Below are positions 56,477 to 63,103 of a DNA stretch of 64,000 nucleotides, piece by piece. The stretch's first letter is position 1, and each line of letters begins with the position of its first letter. The stretch is from Luteimonas yindakuii. GTDB lineage: Bacteria > Pseudomonadota > Gammaproteobacteria > Xanthomonadales > Xanthomonadaceae. The notes beneath the pieces are model-generated. The model ran no database searches. It was given only the letters and a program-made list of their open reading frames with translations, and had not been told where the DNA came from. The position numbers and the translations under genes are program-made. Where the stretch lies: positions 2,232,001 through 2,296,000 of the forward strand of contig NZ_CP039383.2 in assembly GCF_004803715.2 (NCBI RefSeq), written 5' to 3'.

Positions 56477-57091
56477 TCACGGTGACGGGCGCGATGTCGG
56501 GACCTGTTCCGCGTCGACGGCCAGTGTTTCGATCTGCTGTTGCAACTCGTCCGCATGGCGGCGGAAGCGGGTGCGGGCCACGCTGCGGCTCCACCAGGCG
56601 ATGGCGACGCCGAGCGCCACGCAGATGCCTATATACCCCAGTGCGCCAGGCGTCGGCCCGGACGCCGCAAGCGTCATTCCGGCGAGGCCGACCATGGCGG
56701 GCGCGACGTACCACAGCCAGGCACGTTCCAGCATCCGTGCCTGCGCGAGGGCGAGGTCACGACGACACTGCAGGTGCTGCAGCAATGGCAGGCCTGGATC
56801 GGCCTGCAGCGAGGGCGCGCGGCCGCGACGCAGCCACACCGGGACCGAGATCGCCCACGCCACCAGCCACGCGGCGAACATCACCTCGAGCCAGGCACCG
56901 GCACGTACCGCGACCACACCGATCGCAGTGAACGCGAGGCCCACCACCACGGCCGCGACCGTCTCGATGCGGTCGCGGCTGCGCACCTGCCGTGCCAGCG
57001 CCTCGTCGCGATGGCGCAGGGCATCGATCGCGATCGCGCCCTGTTCCGCCGGCTGCTGCCGCCACTCGTTGCGGATCCGATCCCAGTCCAT
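56477..57091 (-). CDS. Membrane protein next to an ECF sigma factor (putative anti-sigma partner)
   Basis: 204 aa. Hydrophilic N-terminus (MDWDRIRNEWRQQP) of about 45 residues, two transmembrane helices around 45-85, a charged loop, and two more around 128-165, ending in an acidic tail. The start lies one nt after the sigma gene stop (TGAGATG) with GGAGG 6 nt upstream. I see no ZAS zinc motif (HxxxCxxC), so the anti-sigma role is inferred from position only. Confidence 0.82.
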   Translation of the reverse strand: MDWDRIRNEWRQQPAEQGAIAIDALRHRDEALARQVRSRDRIETVAAVVVGLAFTAIGVVAVRAGAWLEVMFAAWLVAWAISVPVWLRRGRAPSLQADPGLPLLQHLQCRRDLALAQARMLERAWLWYVAPAMVGLAGMTLAASGPTPGALGYIGICVALGVAIAWWSRSVARTRFRRHADELQQQIETLAVDAEQVPTSRPSP

Positions 57092-57092
57092 C

Positions 57093-57569
57093 TCAGTCCT
57101 CCAGGAAACGGGTTTCAAAGGCCTGCCGCAGCCGCGTCATGCGGATCGCCACCGCGTTGGGGGTCAGCCCGAGCACATCGGCGATCTGCTCGCGCGGCAG
57201 GCCCTCCAGGTCGAGCAGCAGCACGCTGCGCGCTAGCGGGTCGAGCCCGGCCAGGAAGGCATCCAGCACGTCCAGCGGGTCACCGGGCTGGCCGCTGTCA
57301 CCGCGTTCGGCGATCTCCTCCAGCGGGCGGTGCGGTGGCCGCGGCCTGCGCACGTGGCTGAGCGCGGTGTTGAGCGCGACCCGGTACACCCAGGTCGATT
57401 GCTGCGCACGTCCATCGAAGCTGCCGAAGCTGCGCCACAGCTGCAGGCACATCTCCTGCAGCAGGTCCTGCCAGTCGTCGACGCCGGCATAGCGCCGCGC
57501 CAGCCGCACCAGTGCAGGGCGGCTTTGCTCCAGCATCCGCGGGAACCCGCTTTCGGGATCGGTGTGCAC
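57093..57569 (-). CDS. ECF-family RNA polymerase sigma factor
   Basis: About 158 aa. Region 2 (LARRYAGVDDWQDLLQEMCLQLWRSF, then STWVYRVALNTALSH) and region 4 (LPREQIADVLGLTPNAVAIRMTRLRQ) are both present. The frame is open to a GTG at 57668 (191 aa); I prefer the GTG at 57569 because the upstream part lacks sigma homology and an AT-richer stretch at 57585-57635 could be the promoter. Directs transcription of an unknown regulon. Confidence 0.88.
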   Translation of the reverse strand: MHTDPESGFPRMLEQSRPALVRLARRYAGVDDWQDLLQEMCLQLWRSFGSFDGRAQQSTWVYRVALNTALSHVRRPRPPHRPLEEIAERGDSGQPGDPLDVLDAFLAGLDPLARSVLLLDLEGLPREQIADVLGLTPNAVAIRMTRLRQAFETRFLED

Positions 57570-57783
57570 CAGCAGGCTGCTCTTCGATGGGCTCGAAAGG
57601 ATTAGTTGCGCAGGCGGGCGGGAATTTTCAGGGCTTGCCGGAAAAAGCCGAGGCGTCGCTATCCGCACAGCGCGCCCGGGATGCCCCGCCTGGTCGGTTC
57701 ATTGGCGTGGCTTCAACCGATACGGCAATCGAAGCACCGCCGTTCCCGTTTCAGGACCTTGCGGTGACCGACGCGACACGGCC

Positions 57784-59031
57784 CTAATCCGCCAGCAACG
57801 TCCGCATCGCGCGACGGTAGTCCTCGGCGATGGTTTCGGCCTGCAGATGGCGACCGTCGGCCACCAGGCGGCGATCGCCGATACGGGTCTCGCGCACCAG
57901 CGGGCGGTTGCCGCTGAAGATCCAGCGGTCGGCGAGATCATCGGCGTCCGCACCCGCCAGCACCGGGGCATCCGCGTCGAGCAGCAGCCATTCGTCGTCG
58001 GCATCGAACCCGGTGGCGCGATCGCCATCCAGCGCACCGGCCAGCAGGGTCTGGCCGACGCTGTCGAACGCACCGGTGGCGACGGTTCGACGACGGCCCG
58101 CAAGCCGCTGGCCGTATTCCAGCCAGCGCAACTCCTCCACCGGTGATACCGAGATATGCGAATCGGAGCCGATGCCCCAGCGTCCACCGGCATCCAGGTA
58201 GGCGCGCAGCGGGAACAGGCCGTCACCGAGGTTGGCCTCGGTGGTGGGGCACAACGCAACGGTCGCGCGGCTGCGCGCCAGACGCACGGTTTCGTCGGCG
58301 TCGAGATGGGTGGCATGGACTAGCGTCCAGTGCGCATCCACGGGTGCATTGGCCAGCAACCACTCCACCGGGCGCGCGCCGCGCACGGCCAGGCAATCCT
58401 CGACCTCGCCGACCTGCTCGGCGATATGGATATGCACCGGCGTGCGCGCCGGCAGCGCGGCCAGCACCTCGCGCATGGCGGCCTCGGGCACCGCGCGCAG
58501 GCTGTGCAGTGCGACGCCCACCTGCAGTTCATCGCAATCGCGCGCGCGCAGCGTCTCGAACAGGCGCAGGTATGCATCGACGTCATGGCCGAATCGCGCC
58601 TGCCGTGGCGACAGCGCGCGCCCGTCGAAGCCGCCGGTCATGTACAGCACCGGCAGCAGGGTCAGGCGGATGCCGGTCTCGCGCGCCGCCGCCACCAGCG
58701 CCAGCGACATCTCGGCGGGATCGTCGTAGGCCCTGCCGTCGGGGCGATGGTGGACATAGTGGAACTCGCACACGCGGGTGTAGCCGGCTTCCAGCATCTC
58801 GGCGTAGAGCTGCGCGGCCACTGCGTGCAGGGTGTCCGGCGTCATCCGCGCGGCGAAGCGGTACATCGTCTCGCGCCAGGTCCAGAACGAATCATGCGCG
58901 CCATCTCCGGTGCTGGTGCGACGCTCGGCCATGCCCGCCATCGCACGCTGGAACGCGTGCGAATGCAGGTTGGAAAGGCCGGGCACGCGCCAGCCGCCGG
59001 GCTCGCGGGAGATGTTCAGCGCTCGGGACAT
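57784..59031 (-). CDS. hutF: Formimidoylglutamate deiminase with short N-terminus
   Basis: Histidine catabolism: N-formimino-L-glutamate to N-formylglutamate plus ammonia. 415 aa amidohydrolase with VPGLSNLHSHAFQRAMAGMAE, EFHYVHHRPDGR, VHIHIAEQVGEVEDC, LVHATHLDADE, STEANLGDG-type PTTEANLGDGLFPL and GIGSDSHIS metal/active-site motifs. The protein opens only about 20 residues before the first His pair; Pseudomonas HutF has about 50. The upstream space is too small for the missing part. Divergent from the small ORF before hutI. Confidence 0.93.
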   Translation of the reverse strand: MSRALNISREPGGWRVPGLSNLHSHAFQRAMAGMAERRTSTGDGAHDSFWTWRETMYRFAARMTPDTLHAVAAQLYAEMLEAGYTRVCEFHYVHHRPDGRAYDDPAEMSLALVAAARETGIRLTLLPVLYMTGGFDGRALSPRQARFGHDVDAYLRLFETLRARDCDELQVGVALHSLRAVPEAAMREVLAALPARTPVHIHIAEQVGEVEDCLAVRGARPVEWLLANAPVDAHWTLVHATHLDADETVRLARSRATVALCPTTEANLGDGLFPLRAYLDAGGRWGIGSDSHISVSPVEELRWLEYGQRLAGRRRTVATGAFDSVGQTLLAGALDGDRATGFDADDEWLLLDADAPVLAGADADDLADRWIFSGNRPLVRETRIGDRRLVADGRHLQAETIAEDYRRAMRTLLAD

Positions 59032-59099
59032 CGGCAGGCTCGCGGGGGCATCGGGAGAATGCGCTAGGCTACCTGCTCGTTCAGTTGTCCTGCATGCAC

Positions 59100-59273
59100 A
59101 TGGTCGAATCGCTGGTGGTCCTGGGTGCGCTGGTGCTCGGCCTCGCCGTCATCCTGCTCATCGCGCGCGAACGCCTGCGTGGCCCGGGCGCGCGTCGCAG
59201 CCGTCGCGGGGAAGCGCGGCAGTCGCCTGACGAAGCAACCGGCAACGATGAGCGAGGCACCGATGGGCGCTGA
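59100..59273 (+). CDS. Small single-pass membrane protein upstream of hutI
   Basis: 57 aa: MVESLVVLGALVLGLAVILLIARERL, one transmembrane helix, then a strongly basic stretch (RRSRRGEARQ) and a polar tail. Third positions are G/C-rich like neighbouring genes, and its stop overlaps the hutI start by 11 nt. No strong SD (ATG at 59094 also in frame). Coding is plausible but not proven. Confidence 0.5.
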   Translation: MVESLVVLGALVLGLAVILLIARERLRGPGARRSRRGEARQSPDEATGNDERGTDGR

Positions 59274-60525
59274 CCGCTGGGACGGGCTGATCGTCGGCCC
59301 CACCCTGGTGACCCTGGCCGACGACACCGGTTACGGCCTGGTCGCCGACGGTGCGCTGGGCTGGAGAGACGGCGTGCTCACCTACGTCGGCCCCGCCAGC
59401 GGCTTGCCGGCCCCGCCGGAAACGCTGGCCCACGAAGTCACGGACGCCGACGGCTGCATCACCCCGGGCCTGGTCGATTGCCACACGCACCTGGTGTTTG
59501 CCGGCAACCGCGCGGGCGAGTTCGAACAGCGCCTGCAGGGCGCGAGTTACGAGGAGATCGCCCGCAGCGGCGGCGGCATCCTGTCCAGCGTGCGCGCCGT
59601 GCGCGAGGCCGACGGGGACACGCTGCTCGCGCAGTCGCTGCCGCGCGCGCGGGCGCTGGTCGCCGATGGCGTGAGCACGCTGGAGATCAAGTCCGGCTAC
59701 GGGCTCGACCTCGACAACGAACGCAAGATGCTGCGCGTCGCGCGACGGCTCGGCGAAGCGCTCGGCATCAGCGTGCGCACCACCTACCTGGCGGCGCATG
59801 CGCTGCCGCCGGAATATGCCGGCCGCGCCGATGCCTATATCGACGCCACCATCGAGTGGCTGCCGCAACTCCACGCCGAGGGCCTGGTCGATGCGGTGGA
59901 CGCGTTCGCGGAGCGCATCGGCTTCGACGCGACCCAGACGCGACGCCTGTTCGCATCCGCACGCGCACTCGGACTGCCGGTGAAGCTGCATGCCGACCAG
60001 CTCAGCGACGGCGATGGCGCAGCGCTGGTGGCGGAGTTCGGCGGGCTCTCCGCAGACCACGTCGAACACACCTCCGGCGCCGGCGTCGCCGCGATGGCCG
60101 CTGCCGGCACCGTGGCAGTGCTGCTGCCGGGCGCATTCCATGTGCTGCGCGAAACCCGGTTGCCGCCGCTGGACGCATTCCGCGCCGCCGGCGTGCCGAT
60201 GGCGGTGGCTACCGACTGCAACCCGGGGACGTCGCCGCTGCTGTCGCTGGGCCAGGCGATGCAGCTGGCGTGCACGCATTTCCGCCTGACGCCCGAGGAA
60301 GCCCTGCGCGGCGCGACCGTCAACGCTGCACGTGCGCTCGGCCTCGATGACCGCGGCCGGCTGCGTGCCGGGCTGCGCGCCGACTTCGTGCACTGGGACG
60401 TGCGTGAGCCTGCAGAACTCTGTTACTGGCTCGGCGGCCGGCTCGCGCGCGCCGTGCATGCCGGCGGCCGGCCTGTCGCCACCCGCACCGACGATCCCGC
60501 ACCCGCCCTGGAGGCTGTTCCATGA
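59263..60525 (+). CDS. hutI: Imidazolonepropionase
   Basis: Third step of histidine catabolism: imidazolone-5-propionate to N-formiminoglutamate. 420 aa. Metal and substrate residues are clear: GLVDCHTHLVFAGNRAGEFE, KSGYGLDLDNERKMLRVAR, LHADQLSDGDGAAL, SADHVEHTSG and VATDCNPGTSPLLSL. GAGG 5 nt before ATG 59263 supports this start over ATG 59248. The stop overlaps the dipeptidase ATG (ATGA). Confidence 0.96.
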   Translation: MGADRWDGLIVGPTLVTLADDTGYGLVADGALGWRDGVLTYVGPASGLPAPPETLAHEVTDADGCITPGLVDCHTHLVFAGNRAGEFEQRLQGASYEEIARSGGGILSSVRAVREADGDTLLAQSLPRARALVADGVSTLEIKSGYGLDLDNERKMLRVARRLGEALGISVRTTYLAAHALPPEYAGRADAYIDATIEWLPQLHAEGLVDAVDAFAERIGFDATQTRRLFASARALGLPVKLHADQLSDGDGAALVAEFGGLSADHVEHTSGAGVAAMAAAGTVAVLLPGAFHVLRETRLPPLDAFRAAGVPMAVATDCNPGTSPLLSLGQAMQLACTHFRLTPEEALRGATVNAARALGLDDRGRLRAGLRADFVHWDVREPAELCYWLGGRLARAVHAGGRPVATRTDDPAPALEAVP

Positions 60526-61730
60526 TGCGTACCGCCCTGCTCCGCTCCGCCATCGTCCTGGCCCTGGCCTGCGCGGCAACCGCCGCCGCACAGCCTCCGG
60601 AAGCGGCACGCCGCCTGGCGCAGGACGCAGTGATCGTCGATACCCATATCGATGCGCCCGGCATCCTCGTCGGCGACTGGGCGGATCTTGGCCAGGCGGT
60701 GCCCGGACGCGAGTTCGACTATCCCCGCGCGCGCGAAGGCGGGCTGGATGTCGCCTTCATGGCGATCTACACCTCGGCCGCGCGCGACGAGGACGGCAGC
60801 GCACGACAGGTGGCGCATCAGCAGATCGACGCGGTCGAAGCGCTGGCCGCGCGCCATCCGGACAGGTTCGCGCTGCTCACCTCGCCCGGCGACGTCGAGC
60901 GCCTGCGCGCGGGCGGCCGCGTGCTGCTGGCGCTCGGCATGGAGAACGGCGGCCCGATCGGCGACGACCTCGCCGAGCTGGAGCGCTTCCACCAGCGTGG
61001 CGTGCGCTACATCACCCTCGCCCACAGCGGCAACAATCGCATCGCCGATTCGTCGTACACGCTGGAGAAGCGCTGGAACGGCCTGAGCCCGTTCGGCCGC
61101 GAGGTGATCGCGGAGATGAACCGGCTGGGCATCATGGTCGACGTCTCGCACATCTCGGACGCCGCCACCGCGCAGGCGGTGGAACTGAGCCGGGTGCCGG
61201 TGATCGCCAGCCACTCGGCGCTGCGCCACTTCACGCCGGACTTCGAGCGCAACCTCAGCGACGAGCTGGCGAAGGCGATCGCGGCGAAGGGCGGCGTCAT
61301 CCAGATCCCGTTCGGCAACGCCTTCGTCAATCCGCAGGCGGCGGCGAACACGCAGGCCTACTTCCGCGCCATCGGCGAGTTCGACCGCCGCAACAACGAA
61401 CGTGCCGCGGCCGGCGAGCCGCTGGAGGACCGCCGGGCGTTCGTTGCGAAGTGGGATGCGGAGCACCCGTCACCGCCGACCGCGATCGACGCGGTGCTCG
61501 ACCAGATCGACCATGCGGTGAAGCTGGTGGGCATCGACCATGTCGGCATCGGCTCCGACTTCGACGGCGTCGACGGCAACCTGCCCGAAGGGCTGAAGAG
61601 CGTCGCCGACTTCCCGAACTTCATCGCCGGCCTGCAGGCGCGCGGCTATGCCGACACCGACATCCGCAAGATCCTCGGCGGCAATTTCCTGCGCGTGTGG
61701 GCGGAGATCGAGGCTGGCGCGGAGCGCTGA
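60522..61730 (+). CDS. Membrane dipeptidase (renal dipeptidase family M19), secreted
   Basis: 402 aa. Signal peptide (cleaved near ATAAAQ). M19 zinc site residues visible: VIVDTHIDAP, GMENGGPIG (Glu), ITLAHSGNN, VDVSHISD, PVIASHSALRHF, and GIGSDFDGVDG. Cleaves dipeptides, including D-amino acid types, in the periplasm. Translationally coupled to hutI; GGAG 8 nt upstream. Why it is tied to a hut gene is not obvious. Confidence 0.93.
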   Translation: MMRTALLRSAIVLALACAATAAAQPPEAARRLAQDAVIVDTHIDAPGILVGDWADLGQAVPGREFDYPRAREGGLDVAFMAIYTSAARDEDGSARQVAHQQIDAVEALAARHPDRFALLTSPGDVERLRAGGRVLLALGMENGGPIGDDLAELERFHQRGVRYITLAHSGNNRIADSSYTLEKRWNGLSPFGREVIAEMNRLGIMVDVSHISDAATAQAVELSRVPVIASHSALRHFTPDFERNLSDELAKAIAAKGGVIQIPFGNAFVNPQAAANTQAYFRAIGEFDRRNNERAAAGEPLEDRRAFVAKWDAEHPSPPTAIDAVLDQIDHAVKLVGIDHVGIGSDFDGVDGNLPEGLKSVADFPNFIAGLQARGYADTDIRKILGGNFLRVWAEIEAGAER

Positions 61731-61847
61731 GCCGGGCACCGCGCAAGCGGCCTCTTTCGCGCACGGTCGAATCTGCTGAAGGAGTGCAGGAGTACCGTCG
61801 GTTTCCCGGCTGGCTTCGGTGGAATTCGCGCCGCCCGCCGCACGCCC

Positions 61848-61936
61848 CGGGGGATGTGCTCCCCCGGCCGGAGTCCGCGTCCAGCTACCACGGCCGGCCG
61901 CCGGCCATCCATGGCCGGCTGGGAGCACATCCCCCG
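61848..61936 (-). repeat. Palindromic intergenic element, copy A
   Basis: 16-bp perfect outer arms (CGGGGGATGTGCTCCC at 61848-61863, GGGAGCACATCCCCCG at 61921-61936). Inside lies a 9-bp perfect inner hairpin GCCGGCCAT / ATGGCCGGC at 61900-61919. Read on the minus strand it aligns with copy B: GGGGGATGT, AGCCGGCCA, GGATGGCCGG, GTGGTAGC, GCGGA and TCCGGC blocks in the same order. Confidence 0.8.
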
Positions 61937-62053
61937 AGGCGCGCGACTGGCTCAGGCGTCCGCAGGCTCCGGTACGAAGAGCACAGCCGGTGCCGCCGGG
62001 GTCGAACGCAACCGTTTTGGACGTTGATCTTCATCCCGACGCGACGACAGGTT

Positions 62054-62180
62054 GGTGCCCGCCGCGGCCGCAGGGGGATGTCCAGAGCCGGCCAGGGATG
62101 GCCGGTGGCCGGTGGCCGGATGTGGTAGCAGGAAGCGGAGATATCCGGCTGGGCATCCCGCTGCGGCCGCGGCGGGCGCC
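62054..62180 (+). repeat. Palindromic intergenic element, copy B
   Basis: Outer arms of 27 nt (62054-62080 and 62154-62180) pair at 25 of 27 positions around 73 nt. The interior (about 62073-62160) carries the same ordered blocks as copy A, on the opposite strand: GGGGGATGT, AGCCGGCCA, GGATGGCCGG, GTGGTAGC, GCGGA, TCCGGC. The GTAG inside a hairpin flank is reminiscent of REP elements of Stenotrophomonas. Confidence 0.78.
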
Positions 62181-62332
62181 TTGGGCTTCGAAACCGCCTT
62201 ACGACAACAGCCGGTCAGAGTCAGTAACCGCGTGGACGCAAACGCGGAAGACATCCGACTGACGTCCCCTTTCGTCCGCTGCGGACAGCGCGGACTCCGC
62301 AGATTCGCTCCCGGACCAGATCACCAGACACG

Positions 62333-62357
62333 AAAAAGCCCGCGCGATGGCGGGCTT
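62333..62357 (-). terminator. Intrinsic terminator of the THX gene
   Basis: On the minus strand, AAGCCCGC / GCGGGCTT (8 bp, 6-nt loop) followed by TTTTTCG, 26 nt after the stop codon. Textbook stem plus T-run. Confidence 0.85.
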
Positions 62358-62382
62358 CTCCACTCTGCCGCGGCGGCGGATA

Positions 62383-62556
62383 TCACGCCTTGGCGACGGT
62401 CTTCTTGGCGACCTTCTTGGCCGGCGCCTTCACCACGGTCTTCTTCGCGACCGGCGCGGCGGCGGTGGCCGCGGCCCGGGTTGCCGCCTTGCGGGCGTTG
62501 CCGTAGCTGGAAATGTAGCGCTTGCCCTTGAGGGTCTTGCGATCGCCCTTGCCCAT
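62383..62556 (-). CDS. 30S ribosomal protein THX, with Ala/Lys-rich tail
   Basis: 57 aa very basic protein starting MGKGDRKTLKGKRYISSYGN, which matches the THX family opening (MGKGDxKTxxGK...GxYG). The C-terminal part is a low-complexity Ala/Lys/Val tail (APVAKKTVVKAPAKKVAKKTV) absent from short THX proteins. AGGAG 7 nt before ATG 62556 and a strong terminator after the stop show a monocistronic, well-expressed gene. Confidence 0.88.
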   Translation of the reverse strand: MGKGDRKTLKGKRYISSYGNARKAATRAAATAAAPVAKKTVVKAPAKKVAKKTVAKA

Positions 62557-62623
62557 CGTCTAACTCCTGAATTCTGTGCCGGGATTGCGCGGCGCCGGTC
62601 GGCGCGCGGGACCGCAAATGCTA

Positions 62624-63028
62624 TCACGCAGTGGTCGGCTGACTGCGCGCGTGGGTGAGCCGCAGGTTGACGAAGTGGGCAGCGGCAAGCAGCAGGCCAC
62701 CGGTCGTCATCACCACCACGTGGGTCATCGAATGGTCGTGCAGGCGGGTGAATGCGCCGACCCACACCAGCGCCAGGCCGGGCACCAGCAGCAGCCATGC
62801 ATGGAATGCGCGGTGGCGGCGCCAGCCCAGGGTCAGGGTGGTCGCGCCCAGCAGGGTGGCGAACACCACGAAGGCCTGGTCGAAGTCGATCCAGCCACCC
62901 ACGCCGAGACCCAGCGCGGGCAGCAACGCGAGCACCAGCGGCAGCGCGGCGCAATGCACCGCGCACAGCAACGAGGCGGCGAAGCCCACCCGGTCGGCGC
63001 GGGCAAGGGTGGTGTCTGGTGCGGCCAT
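62624..63028 (-). CDS. MerC-domain membrane protein
   Basis: 134 aa, four transmembrane helices. The first helix has the MerC-type Cys pair, AASLLCAVHCAALPLVLALLP; other helices follow, ending with a HDHSMTH-containing loop and GGLLLAAAHFVNLRL. MerC transports mercuric ion in resistance operons, but chromosomal homologues beside ZnuD may handle zinc. The ATG at 63028 is chosen over 63061 because the latter lies inside the Zur-like site. Divergent from the ZnuD-like gene. Confidence 0.85.
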   Translation of the reverse strand: MAAPDTTLARADRVGFAASLLCAVHCAALPLVLALLPALGLGVGGWIDFDQAFVVFATLLGATTLTLGWRRHRAFHAWLLLVPGLALVWVGAFTRLHDHSMTHVVVMTTGGLLLAAAHFVNLRLTHARSQPTTA

Positions 63029-63053
63029 GTCTTCCGGGGGGTGTGGCGACTTA

Positions 63054-63072
63054 CGTAACATTATAACATTCC
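63054..63072. promoter_or_regulatory. Zur-box-like operator between the MerC-like and ZnuD-like genes
   Basis: The minus strand reads GGAATGTTATAATGTTACG, close to the gammaproteobacterial Zur consensus GAAATGTTATANTATAACATTTC (recalled): the left half is nearly complete and the right half partial. It is AT-rich in a very GC-rich region, midway between divergent starts at 63028 and 63104, where one dimer-bound site could repress both. Confidence 0.65.
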
Positions 63073-63103
63073 TGTCCCGTCGCCCAGTCTAACCCAGCCC
63101 CCG

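Larger units (their letters stand above)
61731..62382. other. Gene-free stretch of about 650 nt with palindromic repeats
   Basis: No frame here has coding character, although short open frames exist by chance (for example 61819-62262). It contains two related palindromic elements (61848-61936 and 62054-62180) and, at its right end, the terminator of the THX gene. The remaining sequence shows nothing I can assign. Confidence 0.7.

Noticed and set aside
59032..59099. Missing HutF N-terminus encoded upstream after a frameshift
   Set aside because: Only about 60 nt separate hutF from the divergent ORF, and no frame there encodes the family's N-terminal strands; a shortened protein is more likely.
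61819..62262. 147-codon open frame between the dipeptidase and THX genes
   Set aside because: Runs through both palindromic elements; Pro/Arg-rich sequence without family features. Non-coding repeat DNA explains it better.
62624..63061. Mercury resistance operon
   Set aside because: Only a MerC-like gene is present; no merR, merT, merP or merA, and the neighbour is a ZnuD-type receptor with a Zur-like site.
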